This document shows, piece after piece, positions 51,408 to 60,854 of a DNA stretch of 64,000 nucleotides. The notes under the pieces are model-generated. The model searched no databases, was not told where the DNA came from, and saw only the letters and a program-made list of their open reading frames with translations. The stretch is from Bradyrhizobium sp. SZCCT0153. GTDB lineage: Bacteria > Pseudomonadota > Alphaproteobacteria > Rhizobiales > Xanthobacteraceae. The stretch is from contig NZ_JAFCKS010000004.1 of assembly GCF_018129995.1 (NCBI RefSeq), forward strand, positions 613,465-677,464, in the 5' to 3' direction. Positions within the stretch are counted from its first letter, which is position 1; the number at the start of each line of letters is the position of its first letter. The translations under genes and the position numbers were made by a program.

Positions 51408-54248
51408 TCAGGCTCGCATCTGCGCGATCAGGCCGCGGGCAACGCGCATGTCGGCGATGTCTGCGCCCTCGGCAAACGCCGCGCAGACATCGTCGAGAAC
51501 CGCGAGAGCCTCTGCATTCTGGCCAGTCGCCATCATGTAGCGCGCGAGGCTGATCGCACAGCGCAGCTCCCAGAATCGTGCGCCCTGCTGGACGGAAATG
51601 TCCATGGCCTCTCGAAAGCGCGCCTCGGCATCCCCAGAATGCCGTGCGCTCCTGAGCATCAACTCACCCTTGATGCGGATCAGCTCCGGCAGATACCAGA
51701 GCTCCTGCCGGTCGTTGCAGCGGGTCAGGCCGTCCTCGATCACGTCGAGGCCGCGGTCGACCTGGTCGGTCTCCAGAAAGCACGCCGCGAGCTCGCCGAG
51801 CAAAGGAAGAAAGCGCGGCAGGAAGCGCGCATCGCCGGCACGATTGAGCTCCTCGCGCAGCAGCGGCAGGCCGGTCGCGACGTCGCCGCGCTTTACGATG
51901 ACCGCGGCGTTGAAGGCCCGCGCCCACAAGCCCCATAGCCGGATGGCGTGGCGCTCGGTGTGTTCGAGCAGCTCGGTGCCGTGGCGCTCGGCGGCATCGA
52001 AATCGCCGGACCAGAAGGCGATTGGGCAGGTGGCTTGGCCCAATACGCTGCAGAAGGTCAGGGCATGGCCATTGGCGCGACCTTCCTCGATGTTCCTGGC
52101 GGCGAGCGCCTGGGCCTGATCGGCGAAGCCCTGGAGCCACAGGATGCGGGCGCGGAAATATTGCGTGGATAGTCGCAGGTCGAGCGGAAAGATCTTCGGT
52201 TTCTCCGCCAGCACATGCAGCGACGCATTGACCCGGTCGATGCGCAGCCGTGCCTCGTTCTGGTCCCCGAGATAGTGCAGCGCGACGGCCGTCAACCGGT
52301 CGCCCAGCATGGGATCGGTCTTGTCGGGCGAGTTCGCCGCTGCATTCGCGAAGCGATCGGCGAGCGCGCGGGCCTTGCCGAACTGTCCGTTGTTGAACTG
52401 GTCGATGCACAGGCCCCAGAGCGCGCGCAGCCGGAAATCCTTGTCGTCGAGCCTGTCAGCCAGCTCGAGGGTCGTCTCGAGGATCGGCCGCGCCTCGCGC
52501 GCGCGGCCCTCGCCATACATCAGCGACCAGCCGAGCGCCGACAGCAGCTGCATGCGGATACGGTCGTGGTCGCCGTTGTCGCCGAGCGCGGCGAGCGCCG
52601 TTCTGGTGCGCTCGCGACATTCGGCGAACAGCGAAAGGCGCACCCACAGCGTGACCGCGGCCGCCGTCAGCGCGATGCCGAGCGTCGCATCGCCCTCGGG
52701 TCCGAAGGCCCAGTTCAACGCCGCGCGTGCATTGTCCAGCTCGGCGCCATAGATGCTCAGCCATTCCGGGAGCGGCGTCGACGTGTCGGCCTCCGCGCGC
52801 GCGAAAAAATCGCGAAAATGCTCGGCGTGGCGGCGCGCGAACTGACTGGTTTCGCCGAGTTCGCTGAGCTTCCCGTGCGCATAGGTGCGCGTGGTGTCGA
52901 GCAGACGATAGCGCAGCGTCCGTACGCCGGACGGCGAGATCAGCGACTTGGTGACGAGGCTGTCGATCGCTTCGAGAGTCTCGGATGCGTTGAAGCCGTC
53001 ACCGGAGGCGACCGCGGCAGCCGCCTCCGGCGCGAAAGGCCCGGCGAAGACCGACAGGCGTCTCAAGGTGGCGCTCTCCGCGGCAGGCAGCAGATCGTAG
53101 CTCCAGTCGAGGGCCGCGGCGAGGGTCTGGTGCCGCGGCACGGCGGTGCGCCGCCCCCGCCACTGCAGCGAAAAGCGGCTGTCGAGCAGCGATGCGGTGC
53201 CGGCGATGCCGTAGGCATTGACGCGGCCTGCCGCGAGCTCGATCGCCAGCGCGATGCCGTCGAGGCGCCGGCAGATGCTGGCGACGAGCGGCGCCTCTTC
53301 CGCGCTGAGCTGGAACGGGCCCGAGCTCTGCGCGATGCGCTCCACGAAGAGCTGAGCCGCGGGGTAGGCAAGGACCGCGGCGGCATCGAGCCCTTCGCGC
53401 TCGGGCGGACAATCCAGCGGGAACAGCCGGAATATCCGCTCGCCTTCGCTGCGGAAACTCTCGCGGCTGGTCGCGAGAACACGAAGCTGCGGCGCCTCGC
53501 GAACGATGCTCTCGACGAGCGGCGCCAGATTATCCAGCACATGTTCGCAACCGTCGAAGATCAGCAGGGCCGGGCCGGTCTTCAGAAATGTCAGCACGGC
53601 CGGCGTCGGATCCTCCGCGCTGATGGTCAGTCCGAGCGCCGAAGCAATGGTGGTCGCGATGTGGCTGGCATCCCGCAGCGGACCGAAGTCGACGAAGAAG
53701 ACGCGTCCGCCGAAATCCTGGGAACGGCGATGACCGACCGTGACGGCGACCGCGGTCTTGCCGATGCCGCCCGGGCCGACGACGGTCATGAAGCGATGCA
53801 GCGAAAGCCCGCTCGATATCTTCTCGACGATCTCCTCCCGTCCGACCATCTTCGAGAGCGGCGCGGGAAGCGAGCGGGGGGGTATGATCTCGGCGAGAGG
53901 CTGGGCGGCGGGCGGGGCCGGTTGAGCGAACGAGGCGACGAAGCAATAGCCGCGGCCGGGCACGTTGACGACATAACGGGCCGACTTGCCGGTATCCCCG
54001 AGCGCCTTGCGCAGCACCGCGACATGGAAGCGGAGGCTGCCTTCGTCGACATTGACGTCGGCCCAGATGCGCTTGACCAGCTCTCTCTTGTCGACGACTT
54101 CACCGGGGCGCTCGGCCAGGAAGATGAGAATATCGAGTGCACGGCCGCCGACATGAAGCGGCGAGCCCTCCTTCTCCAAGAGCCGGGACTTCGGAAACAG
54201 TCGAAATGGCCCAAAGGAAATGGCCGAGTCTTCGGTACGATCTGGCAC
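51408..54248 (-). CDS. Winged-helix / STAND-ATPase / TPR transcription regulator (4)
   Basis: The 946-residue protein has a winged helix at 10-105 (SFGPFRLFPKSRLLEKEG, VDEGSLRFHVAVLRKALGD, VPGRGYCFVAS), Walker A GPGGIGKT (158-165), LLIFDGCEHVLDN, sensor ATSRESFRSEGE and a TPR-type C-terminal half. It is clearly the sister of regulator 2: the first 380 residues are near-identical in plan and much of the sequence. The GTG at 54248 is chosen because it aligns with the GTG of regulator 2 and is preceded by GGGGG; a TTG at 54266 would add six residues. A 40-nt element shared with regulator 2 lies 43 bases upstream. Confidence 0.83.
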   Translation of the reverse strand: MPDRTEDSAISFGPFRLFPKSRLLEKEGSPLHVGGRALDILIFLAERPGEVVDKRELVKRIWADVNVDEGSLRFHVAVLRKALGDTGKSARYVVNVPGRGYCFVASFAQPAPPAAQPLAEIIPPRSLPAPLSKMVGREEIVEKISSGLSLHRFMTVVGPGGIGKTAVAVTVGHRRSQDFGGRVFFVDFGPLRDASHIATTIASALGLTISAEDPTPAVLTFLKTGPALLIFDGCEHVLDNLAPLVESIVREAPQLRVLATSRESFRSEGERIFRLFPLDCPPEREGLDAAAVLAYPAAQLFVERIAQSSGPFQLSAEEAPLVASICRRLDGIALAIELAAGRVNAYGIAGTASLLDSRFSLQWRGRRTAVPRHQTLAAALDWSYDLLPAAESATLRRLSVFAGPFAPEAAAAVASGDGFNASETLEAIDSLVTKSLISPSGVRTLRYRLLDTTRTYAHGKLSELGETSQFARRHAEHFRDFFARAEADTSTPLPEWLSIYGAELDNARAALNWAFGPEGDATLGIALTAAAVTLWVRLSLFAECRERTRTALAALGDNGDHDRIRMQLLSALGWSLMYGEGRAREARPILETTLELADRLDDKDFRLRALWGLCIDQFNNGQFGKARALADRFANAAANSPDKTDPMLGDRLTAVALHYLGDQNEARLRIDRVNASLHVLAEKPKIFPLDLRLSTQYFRARILWLQGFADQAQALAARNIEEGRANGHALTFCSVLGQATCPIAFWSGDFDAAERHGTELLEHTERHAIRLWGLWARAFNAAVIVKRGDVATGLPLLREELNRAGDARFLPRFLPLLGELAACFLETDQVDRGLDVIEDGLTRCNDRQELWYLPELIRIKGELMLRSARHSGDAEARFREAMDISVQQGARFWELRCAISLARYMMATGQNAEALAVLDDVCAAFAEGADIADMRVARGLIAQMRA

Positions 54249-54290
54249 GCGCCATTGCCCCCGCAACGGGAGTCAAAAGGTATTACTTTC

Positions 54291-54330
54291 TGGTCTATCA
54301 GAACGAGGCGTACAGTAAACTGGCCGAAAG
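54291..54330 (-). promoter_or_regulatory. 40-nt element conserved upstream of regulators 2 and 4
   Basis: This is the second copy of the element at 37591-37630 (34 of 40 identical). On the minus strand TTTACT, 16 bases and TAGACC occupy the same positions as in the first copy. The rest of the gap to the Bug gene at 54546 holds nothing recognisable. Confidence 0.65.
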
Positions 54331-54545
54331 CAGTGGGCAGGGCTGACAGCTCTGCGCAGACGGCTTGGGTCCGTGGGCCTCGGGAATATTGCTTTAAAAG
54401 GAATGGCTTAGGTCGGCATGACCGTGTCCATGGCGGCGGGAGCTAGTCCGGACGGAGCATTGACGGCGGTGGAAGATTGCTGCGATGGGATGGCTTGGGA
54501 GCCGGTCCCGCCTCGACAGTGACCACCGACTTCCGGAATTCGACC

Positions 54546-55535
54546 ATGCCGTCCTTTTCACGCCGACACTTCGTCCATGCGTTATCGGGCGCAGCGGCCC
54601 TTGCCGCCATTCCGCGCAGCGGACAGGCCGCCGATTATCCCTCCCGCCCCATTCGCCTCGTGCATCCGTACGGAGCCGGCGGAGCGGGGGACCAGATCGG
54701 GCGTCCCTGGGTCGACAAGATGTCATCGCTGCTCGGGCCGACCTTCATCGACTATATCGGCGGTGCAGGCGGCGCGATCGGGACCGCCGCCGTCGCGCGC
54801 GAGGAGCCCGACGGCTATTCGCTGCTGCTCGGCAACGGCAGCACGCAGGTCATCATTCCCCTGACCTCGGCAAATCCCGGCTATTCCGTTGACGATTTCC
54901 GCGCGATCTACCGCCTGATCAGCAGTGCGTTGGTTTTCGCCGTTCATCCGTCGCTGCCCGCCGCAAACCTGCGCGAACTGATCGCCTACGCAAAGGCCAA
55001 TCCGGGAAAGCTGTCCTATGGGACGCCCGGCATCGCCACCGGAAACCATCTGGTCGGAGAATCCTTCAAACAGCAGGCTGGCGCACTGGACATTGTCCAT
55101 GTGCCTTATCGGGGGATGTCGCAGGCGGCCAACGACCTCGTCAGTGGTCAGATCTCGCTCATCATTGGCGTGATGTCCGTCCAGTTGAAGGAGCTGAGCG
55201 AGGCCGGGAAGGTCAGGCTGCTGGCGGTCACCACGGAAAAGCGTTTGAGCGGCGCGCCGGAGATTCCGACCGCCGTCGAATCCGGCATGCCGGATCTTCG
55301 CTATGAGGGATGGTTCGGCATCTTTGCACCCAGGCGCACCGACGATGCCATCATCGGCCGGATCGCGCAGGCAACGCGACTGGCCATGTCCGATCCCGCA
55401 CTGCTCGCGAGCTACCGCGCCCAGGGCCTGGAGCCGGACAGCGATTCAAGCCCGGACAAATTCCAGCGCATCGTCGAGGCGACGACGGCAAGCCTGGCGC
55501 CGGTGATCAAATCGATCGGGCTGCGCAAATTGTGA
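54546..55535 (+). CDS. Bug/TctC-family tripartite tricarboxylate transporter solute-binding protein
   Basis: The 329-residue protein has a leader with a twin-arginine-like start (FSRRHFVHALSGAAALAAIPRSGQA) and the Bug domain: DYPSRPIRLVHPYGAGGAGDQIGR, GAIGTAAVAREEPDGYSLLLGN, HVPYRGMSQAANDLVSGQISLI and MPDLRYEGWFGIFAP. Such periplasmic proteins bind carboxylates and feed TctAB permeases or signalling systems; no tctA or tctB is nearby, which is common for this over-expanded family. ATG 54546 has GGAA upstream. It converges on the MFS gene. Confidence 0.87.
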   Translation: MPSFSRRHFVHALSGAAALAAIPRSGQAADYPSRPIRLVHPYGAGGAGDQIGRPWVDKMSSLLGPTFIDYIGGAGGAIGTAAVAREEPDGYSLLLGNGSTQVIIPLTSANPGYSVDDFRAIYRLISSALVFAVHPSLPAANLRELIAYAKANPGKLSYGTPGIATGNHLVGESFKQQAGALDIVHVPYRGMSQAANDLVSGQISLIIGVMSVQLKELSEAGKVRLLAVTTEKRLSGAPEIPTAVESGMPDLRYEGWFGIFAPRRTDDAIIGRIAQATRLAMSDPALLASYRAQGLEPDSDSSPDKFQRIVEATTASLAPVIKSIGLRKL

Positions 55536-55541
55536 GGTCGC

Positions 55542-56702
55542 TCACGCATCGACGCGCGATGTCTGGCGCCGCTCCGCGGTGACAATGCGCGCGGACAACG
55601 TGACGAGCCCCATCAATGCGGCCAGAAGCCAGAACGCCATCGGCAATCCGCCAATGCGTGCCACGAAGCCGACGCCGGCGGGACCGACGAGGATGCCGGC
55701 GTAGCCCGCCGTCGTAATCGCCGCGACGGCGAGCCCCGTGGGCATCACCGTCTGCCTCGCCGCCCGGCGGAACAGCACCGGCACGAGGTTCGATGCGCCG
55801 AGGCCGATCAGCATGAAGCCGCCGACGGCGACCGCCGCGACGCCAGCCGTGAGCAGGACCACGAAGCCCGCGATGGCAATGAGGCTGCCCCAGAACAATG
55901 TCGCACGGTCGCCGATGCGGGCGACGACGGCGTCGCCGCCGAGCCGTCCGACGGTCATCGCGATCGAGAACACGATATAGCCGATGCCGCCTTGCGCATC
56001 CGCGACGAGGCCTGCGCCGATGACGAGCAGCGCACCCCAATCGAGCATCGCGCCTTCGACGAGGAAGGTGATGGCGCCGAGCAGCGCGAGCAGAAGCACG
56101 GAGCCGTGCGGCAGCACGAACAGCGGTCCGTCCTGCACCTTCGTGGAACGCAACAGGCGCGGCCAGGCCACCAGCATCGCGATCAGCATCAGGACGGAGC
56201 AGATCAGCGTGCAGGCGAGCACGCCAAGTTGCAGCGAAAGCAATACGGTCATCAGCGCGGATCCGGCAAAGCCGCCGATGCTGAACAGCGCGTGGAAGCC
56301 GGACATCAGCGGACGTGGCGCTGCGCGCTCCACCTCCACCGCGTGGATGTTCATGGCGACGTCGATGGAGCCGAGCGCGGCGCCGAAGGCGAGGAGCGCC
56401 AGCGCCAGCGTCGCGGGCGAGCTCGCGACCGCCAGCACAGGCAGGACCAAAGCGAGACCGAGCCCGCCCGCAATAATGATCGGCCTGGAGCCGTAGCGCG
56501 CGCTCAGGACGCCGGTCAAAAGCATTGCGACGACCGAGCCGATGCCGAGGCTGAGCAGGAGCAACCCGAGCACACCGTCATCGACGCCGAGCCGTGTCTT
56601 CGCGAACGGCACCAGCGGCGCCCAGCACGCGATGCCGAAGCCCGCGACGAGAAAGGCAAGCCTGGTCGCAAGGCGCGTCGCCGGCCGGTCGGCAGATGAC
56701 AT
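55542..56702 (-). CDS. MFS transporter (YbjJ-like type)
   Basis: The 386-residue protein has about 12 membrane helices: RLAFLVAGFGIACWAPLVPFAKTRLGVDDGVLGLLLLSLGIGSVVAM, a motif-A-like LSARYGSRP, GSIDVAMNIHAVEVE and MSGFHALFSIGGFAGS. These last two motifs are typical of the YbjJ/sugar-like MFS group. The substrate is unknown. The gene begins 57 bases after the histidine kinase stop on the same strand, so it may be read through from the NodT-MacAB operon. Ribosome site GGAG lies ahead of ATG 56702. Confidence 0.82.
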   Translation of the reverse strand: MSSADRPATRLATRLAFLVAGFGIACWAPLVPFAKTRLGVDDGVLGLLLLSLGIGSVVAMLLTGVLSARYGSRPIIIAGGLGLALVLPVLAVASSPATLALALLAFGAALGSIDVAMNIHAVEVERAAPRPLMSGFHALFSIGGFAGSALMTVLLSLQLGVLACTLICSVLMLIAMLVAWPRLLRSTKVQDGPLFVLPHGSVLLLALLGAITFLVEGAMLDWGALLVIGAGLVADAQGGIGYIVFSIAMTVGRLGGDAVVARIGDRATLFWGSLIAIAGFVVLLTAGVAAVAVGGFMLIGLGASNLVPVLFRRAARQTVMPTGLAVAAITTAGYAGILVGPAGVGFVARIGGLPMAFWLLAALMGLVTLSARIVTAERRQTSRVDA

Positions 56703-56759
56703 GGGAACTCCGGAGGAAGCAGGGCAGGGCGATCGACAAACCCCGGGATTGTCGCGCCT

Positions 56760-58091
56760 TTATGTCCGGGGCGTGCTCGAATTGTCGCAGGCGGCGTTCG
56801 ACAGCCGCAAGCGGACACGCAGGCCCTTCGGCTCGTTGTCGAGCAGCTGAAGCGTTCCATCATGCGCGGTCACGATCGCCTGCGCGATGGAGAGGCCGAG
56901 GCCAAATCCCGATGTCTCGTCCATGGTGCGGGCTTCCTCTCCGCGTACGAAGGGCTCCAGCATCGCGGCCTTCCTTTGATCGGGAATGCCGGGTCCGTCG
57001 TCGGCAACGTCGATGACGAGATGATCCCCGGCCGTCAACAGCGCGACGTCGACTTCGGTTCCGAAGTGCGTTGCGTTCTGGACGAGGTTGGTGACCGCGC
57101 GGATGATCTCATCCGGGCGCAGGATGAAGGCGGCCCTGTCCGGGCCGGAATAGGTCACGGCAAATCCGGAATCGGAAAATTGCTCGCAGACCATCTGAAG
57201 CAGCGCTGCGACGTCCACCAGCGTCGGCTGGACGGGACTTTCACTGCGCAGCAGCGAAAGCACCGATTCGAGCATGGACTGCATCTGGTCGAGGTCGCGT
57301 ACGGTCTGCGTGCGCTGTGCCGGGTCCTCGATATATTCCGAGCGCAGCCGCAGGCGCGTGATCGGCGTGCGCAGATCGTGGCTGATGGCCGCCAGCATGC
57401 GGGTCCGGTCGTTCATCAGCGTGGTGATGCGCTCGCGCATCCGGTTGAGCGCCCTCGCTGCGGACTTGATCTCCTCCGGTCCGTTCTCTGGCAGCGGCGC
57501 CGACGACCGGTTCAGGCTGAAGTCCTCCGCCGCCCGCGCGAAGGCCGACAGCGGCGAACTGAGCGCGCGGCCGGCCCAGACGCCGAGCAGCGTCACGCTC
57601 GCCACCAGGAACAGCAGCGTGCTGGTCCAGAGACCGCTCACGAATGGCGGCATCTTGAATGATCCGATCGTGGCCTCGAGCACCTCGTCGTTCGCCAGAT
57701 AGAACCAGATGCGATTGTCCTCCGGCGCGTCGCCCCGAAGGAGATCGGCGCGGCCGTCCAGCGACAGCGGGATGTTCAGGGCTGTCCGCTCGGGCAACGG
57801 CGCCGTGGAGGCGGAAACGCCTTCTCTCAATCGGAGCCTGAGCACCGGAAAGCTTCGGCTGATGCTTTCCAGGACGAGACCGCGCTCTGCCTGCGGTGTA
57901 TTGGCGATGATCCTTGCGATCAGCTCGAACTGCTCGATGGGCGTGTCCGCCAGCGGCTTCGGCCGGCTGAGCAGGAAATACCCGGCGATCAGGACGTGGA
58001 TCAGGATCAGCGATCCCAGGATCAGGGCCGCGATCTGGCCGCTGATCCGCCTGAAGCTGAACAGCGCGACGGTGTCGGCGATGCGGCTCAT
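56760..58091 (-). CDS. EnvZ/OmpR-type sensor histidine kinase
   Basis: The 443-residue protein has a first membrane helix (about 18-42, GQIAALILGSLILIHVLIAGYFLLS), a short periplasmic sensor (43-150), a second helix (151-172), HAMP (about 172-225), HisKA with phospho-His238 in AAISHDLRTPITRLRLR and HATPase with AVTNLVQNATHFG, VADDGPGIP and GFGLGLSIAQAIV. Its start overlaps the response regulator stop (ATGA), so they form a pair. It lies downstream of macB and probably senses an envelope or antimicrobial signal for the pump (inference). Confidence 0.87.
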   Translation of the reverse strand: MSRIADTVALFSFRRISGQIAALILGSLILIHVLIAGYFLLSRPKPLADTPIEQFELIARIIANTPQAERGLVLESISRSFPVLRLRLREGVSASTAPLPERTALNIPLSLDGRADLLRGDAPEDNRIWFYLANDEVLEATIGSFKMPPFVSGLWTSTLLFLVASVTLLGVWAGRALSSPLSAFARAAEDFSLNRSSAPLPENGPEEIKSAARALNRMRERITTLMNDRTRMLAAISHDLRTPITRLRLRSEYIEDPAQRTQTVRDLDQMQSMLESVLSLLRSESPVQPTLVDVAALLQMVCEQFSDSGFAVTYSGPDRAAFILRPDEIIRAVTNLVQNATHFGTEVDVALLTAGDHLVIDVADDGPGIPDQRKAAMLEPFVRGEEARTMDETSGFGLGLSIAQAIVTAHDGTLQLLDNEPKGLRVRLRLSNAACDNSSTPRT

Positions 58092-58801
58092 GCTTCCTCC
58101 ACCACCGGGGTGAAGACGTAGCCGCCGGTGCGGACGGTTCTGATCATCGAGGTCCCTTCGGTCCGGTCGAGCTTGCGGCGCAGCCGGCTGACGAGGACGT
58201 CGATGCTGCGGCCGAAGCTTCCCCCGGGACGGCCACGCGTCATGCTCAGGAGGTTGTCGCGGGCCAGGATGCGGCCGGCGCGTTCGCAGAAGGCCTGCAG
58301 CAGATCGAACTCGGCGCTGGTCAGCGGCACCTGCGCGCCTTCGGGGTTGCGCAAATCCCGCAGTCGCAGATCGATGGTCCAGCCCTCGAATTTGAGGCGC
58401 GTCGCCGTGGAGCCGGCGGCCAGCCCGCTCATATGGCGGCGCAGGACGGCGTTGATCCTGGCGAGAAGCTCGCGCGGGTTGAACGGCTTTGGCAGATAAT
58501 CGTCGGCTCCCATCTCGAGGCCGAGGATCCGGTCGAGATCCTCGCCCTTGGCGGTGAGAATGATGATCGGCGTCATGGACTCCATGCGCACGCGGCGGCA
58601 GAGGCTCAAGCCGTCCTCGCCGGGCAGCATCAGGTCGAGCACGATCAGGTCGGCCCGGTTCCGCGAGAGAAAGCGGTCCATCTCCTTGCCGTTGGCGACC
58701 GTGTCGACCGAGAATTTTTGATCGCGCAGATAGCGCGCGATGAGGTCGCGGGTCTGTTGGTCGTCCTCGACGATCAGGATGTTCTGCGTGCCGCTTGTCA
58801 T
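58088..58801 (-). CDS. OmpR-family response regulator
   Basis: The 237-residue protein has a receiver (1-120) with acidic pair VEDD, phosphoacceptor Asp56 in LIVLDLMLPGEDG and Lys105 in YLPKPF. An OmpR winged helix follows (about 140-235) with LTSAEFDLLQAFCERAGRILARDNLL, RSIDVLVSRLRRKLD and TVRTGGYVF. ATG 58801 is chosen because the receiver starts there; upstream codons give no family match. It lies 90 bases after macB and overlaps the kinase gene, suggesting control of the tripartite pump in the same operon. Confidence 0.87.
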   Translation of the reverse strand: MTSGTQNILIVEDDQQTRDLIARYLRDQKFSVDTVANGKEMDRFLSRNRADLIVLDLMLPGEDGLSLCRRVRMESMTPIIILTAKGEDLDRILGLEMGADDYLPKPFNPRELLARINAVLRRHMSGLAAGSTATRLKFEGWTIDLRLRDLRNPEGAQVPLTSAEFDLLQAFCERAGRILARDNLLSMTRGRPGGSFGRSIDVLVSRLRRKLDRTEGTSMIRTVRTGGYVFTPVVEEA

Positions 58802-58891
58802 GGTTGAGATCGCATCGGGGTTGCCGATCGTTGATCGATTTGCGGACGAATGTCTCGCCCGAAGAACTACGGTCATGGTGCAATCCTAAGG

Positions 58892-60853
58892 TCAGTCACG
58901 GCTCAGCGCCACCACGGGGTCGAGGAATGCTGCGCGGCGGGCGGGGAAGAACCCGAAGGCGACGCCGATCCCGGTCGAGGTCAGGAACGCCGCGCCGATC
59001 GAGAACATCGAATAGCTGACCTCGAATCCCGGCGCGGCGATGTTGATGGCAACGCCGAGCAGGATCGCGATGAGAATGCCGGCGATGCCGCCGATGGACG
59101 AGATCAGGGTCGCCTCGACCAGGAATTGCTGGAGAATGTCGCTGCGCCTGGCGCCGACCGCCATGCGCACGCCGATTTCGCTGATCCGCTCAGAGACGGA
59201 CACCAGCATGATGTTCATGACGCCGATGCCGCCGACGACCAGCGAGATGACCGCGATCGCGGCCACGAGGAAAGCCAGGGTCCGCGTCGTGCTCGTGATG
59301 GTGCGGCGGATGTCGTCGGTGTTGAGGATGACGAAATCCCTGACATTGTGCCGCTGCGTCAGCAGCGTGGTGACCGCATCCTGCGCCAGCGCGGTCGAGA
59401 CCTCGTCGCTGATCCGCAGCAGGACGCTGCGAAGCGCGCGGTCGCCCGTGAACTGGGCCTGCACCGTGGTGTAGGGCAGGTAGACCGAGAGATTCTGGTT
59501 CGAGCCGAACCCGCCCTGCTGCTGGGCGATGACGCCCACGATAATGCAGGGGACCTTCCCGAGCCAGATGACGCGTCCGATGCCGGAGGTCTGGTCGTCG
59601 GCGAAGAAGGTCTTGCGGGTGTTGTCGTCGATGACGGCCTGCCGCTCGATGTTGCGGACCGCCTCGGTATCGAACAGGCGTCCCTTCGCGAGCTTGGCGC
59701 CCTTGACCTGGAAATAGCTCTCGCCGACGCCGTTCACCAGCACATTGGACTCGTTGCCACGGTACCGCACGGTCGTGCTGGTCGAAACCGTCGGCGTCAC
59801 GCCGGCGATGAAGCTCTGCCGGTCGAGCGCGCGGGCGTCGTCGACGACCAGCGTCTTGATCTTGCCGGCGCGGGCATCGCCGAAATCCTTGCCCGGAAAC
59901 ACCTCGATCGTGTTGGTGCCGAGGCTTGCGATGTCGGACAGCACCTTGCGCTGAGAGGCGTTGCCGAGCGCCACGACGGACGACACCGCCGCGATGCCGA
60001 TGATGATGCCGAGCATCGTCAGGAAGGCGCGCAGCCGATGCGCGGCCATCGACACCAGCGCCATCCGCGACGCCTCGCGCAGGCGCCGCAAGGCGCCGGA
60101 CCAGCCTGGCGCACTGTCCCAGCCGGTCCGGGCCACTGGAGCAGGCAGCTGCGATGGCTCCGCGGTCGCCGTGCGGCGGTCTGCCACGATCTTGCCGTCG
60201 CGCAGCTCGATGACGCGCTCGGCCCTGGCGGCGACGTCGGCATCGTGGGTGACGATGATGATCGTCCGCCCCTCGCGGTTCAGCTCCTTCAGGATCTTGA
60301 GGACTTCCTCGCCGCTGCGCCGGTCGAGCGCGCCGGTCGGTTCGTCCGCCAGGACGACCTCGGCGCCGTTGATCAGCGCCCGCGCGATCGAGACACGCTG
60401 CTGCTGGCCGCCCGAAAGCTGGTTCGGGCGGTGACCACGCCGGTCGTTCACCCCGAGCCGTGCGAGAAGCGTCTCTGCGCGCGTGCGGCGCTCTCGGGCC
60501 TTCATTCCGGCATAGATCGCGGGGATCTCCACGTTTTCGCCGGCAGAGAGGTCGCCGAGCAGATGATAGCGCTGGAAAATGAAGCCGAAATGCTCGCGGC
60601 GCAGCGCTGCAAGCGCATCGGCGTCGAGCTCGGCGACATTCTTGCCGGCGACGCGATAGGTGCCCGATGTCGGCCGATCGAGACAGCCGAGAATGTTGAG
60701 CAGCGTCGACTTGCCCGACCCGGACGAGCCGATGATCGCGACCATCTCGCCGGGCTGGATGCTGAGCGAGAAGTCGTCGAGCGCGACCACGCGCGTATCG
60801 CCTGCCGTGAATTCGCGCCGGACGTTGTGAAGGGCGATGATCGGATCGGCCAT
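58892..60853 (-). CDS. macB: MacB-type ABC transporter (ATPase plus permease)
   Basis: The 653-residue protein is built as MacB: an N-terminal ABC domain with Walker A IGSSGSGKST (41-50), Q loop FIFQRYHLLG, signature LSGGQQQR, Walker B VVLADEPTGALD and H loop VTHD. A first membrane helix (about 280), a periplasmic MacB_PCD domain (about 305-525) and three C-terminal helices follow, with the FtsX-like motif SERISEIGVRMAVGARR. It works with MacA and a TolC-type exit duct in a mechanotransmission pump for peptides, toxins or lipids. ATG 60853 is preceded by GGGAGG and lies two bases before the macA stop end. Confidence 0.92.
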   Translation of the reverse strand: MADPIIALHNVRREFTAGDTRVVALDDFSLSIQPGEMVAIIGSSGSGKSTLLNILGCLDRPTSGTYRVAGKNVAELDADALAALRREHFGFIFQRYHLLGDLSAGENVEIPAIYAGMKARERRTRAETLLARLGVNDRRGHRPNQLSGGQQQRVSIARALINGAEVVLADEPTGALDRRSGEEVLKILKELNREGRTIIIVTHDADVAARAERVIELRDGKIVADRRTATAEPSQLPAPVARTGWDSAPGWSGALRRLREASRMALVSMAAHRLRAFLTMLGIIIGIAAVSSVVALGNASQRKVLSDIASLGTNTIEVFPGKDFGDARAGKIKTLVVDDARALDRQSFIAGVTPTVSTSTTVRYRGNESNVLVNGVGESYFQVKGAKLAKGRLFDTEAVRNIERQAVIDDNTRKTFFADDQTSGIGRVIWLGKVPCIIVGVIAQQQGGFGSNQNLSVYLPYTTVQAQFTGDRALRSVLLRISDEVSTALAQDAVTTLLTQRHNVRDFVILNTDDIRRTITSTTRTLAFLVAAIAVISLVVGGIGVMNIMLVSVSERISEIGVRMAVGARRSDILQQFLVEATLISSIGGIAGILIAILLGVAINIAAPGFEVSYSMFSIGAAFLTSTGIGVAFGFFPARRAAFLDPVVALSRD

Positions 60854-60854
60854 G

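Noticed and set aside
52215..54446. 743-codon open frame on the plus strand opposite regulator 4
   Set aside because: It is antisense to regulator 4 with no recognisable motif; the same shadow appears opposite regulator 2.
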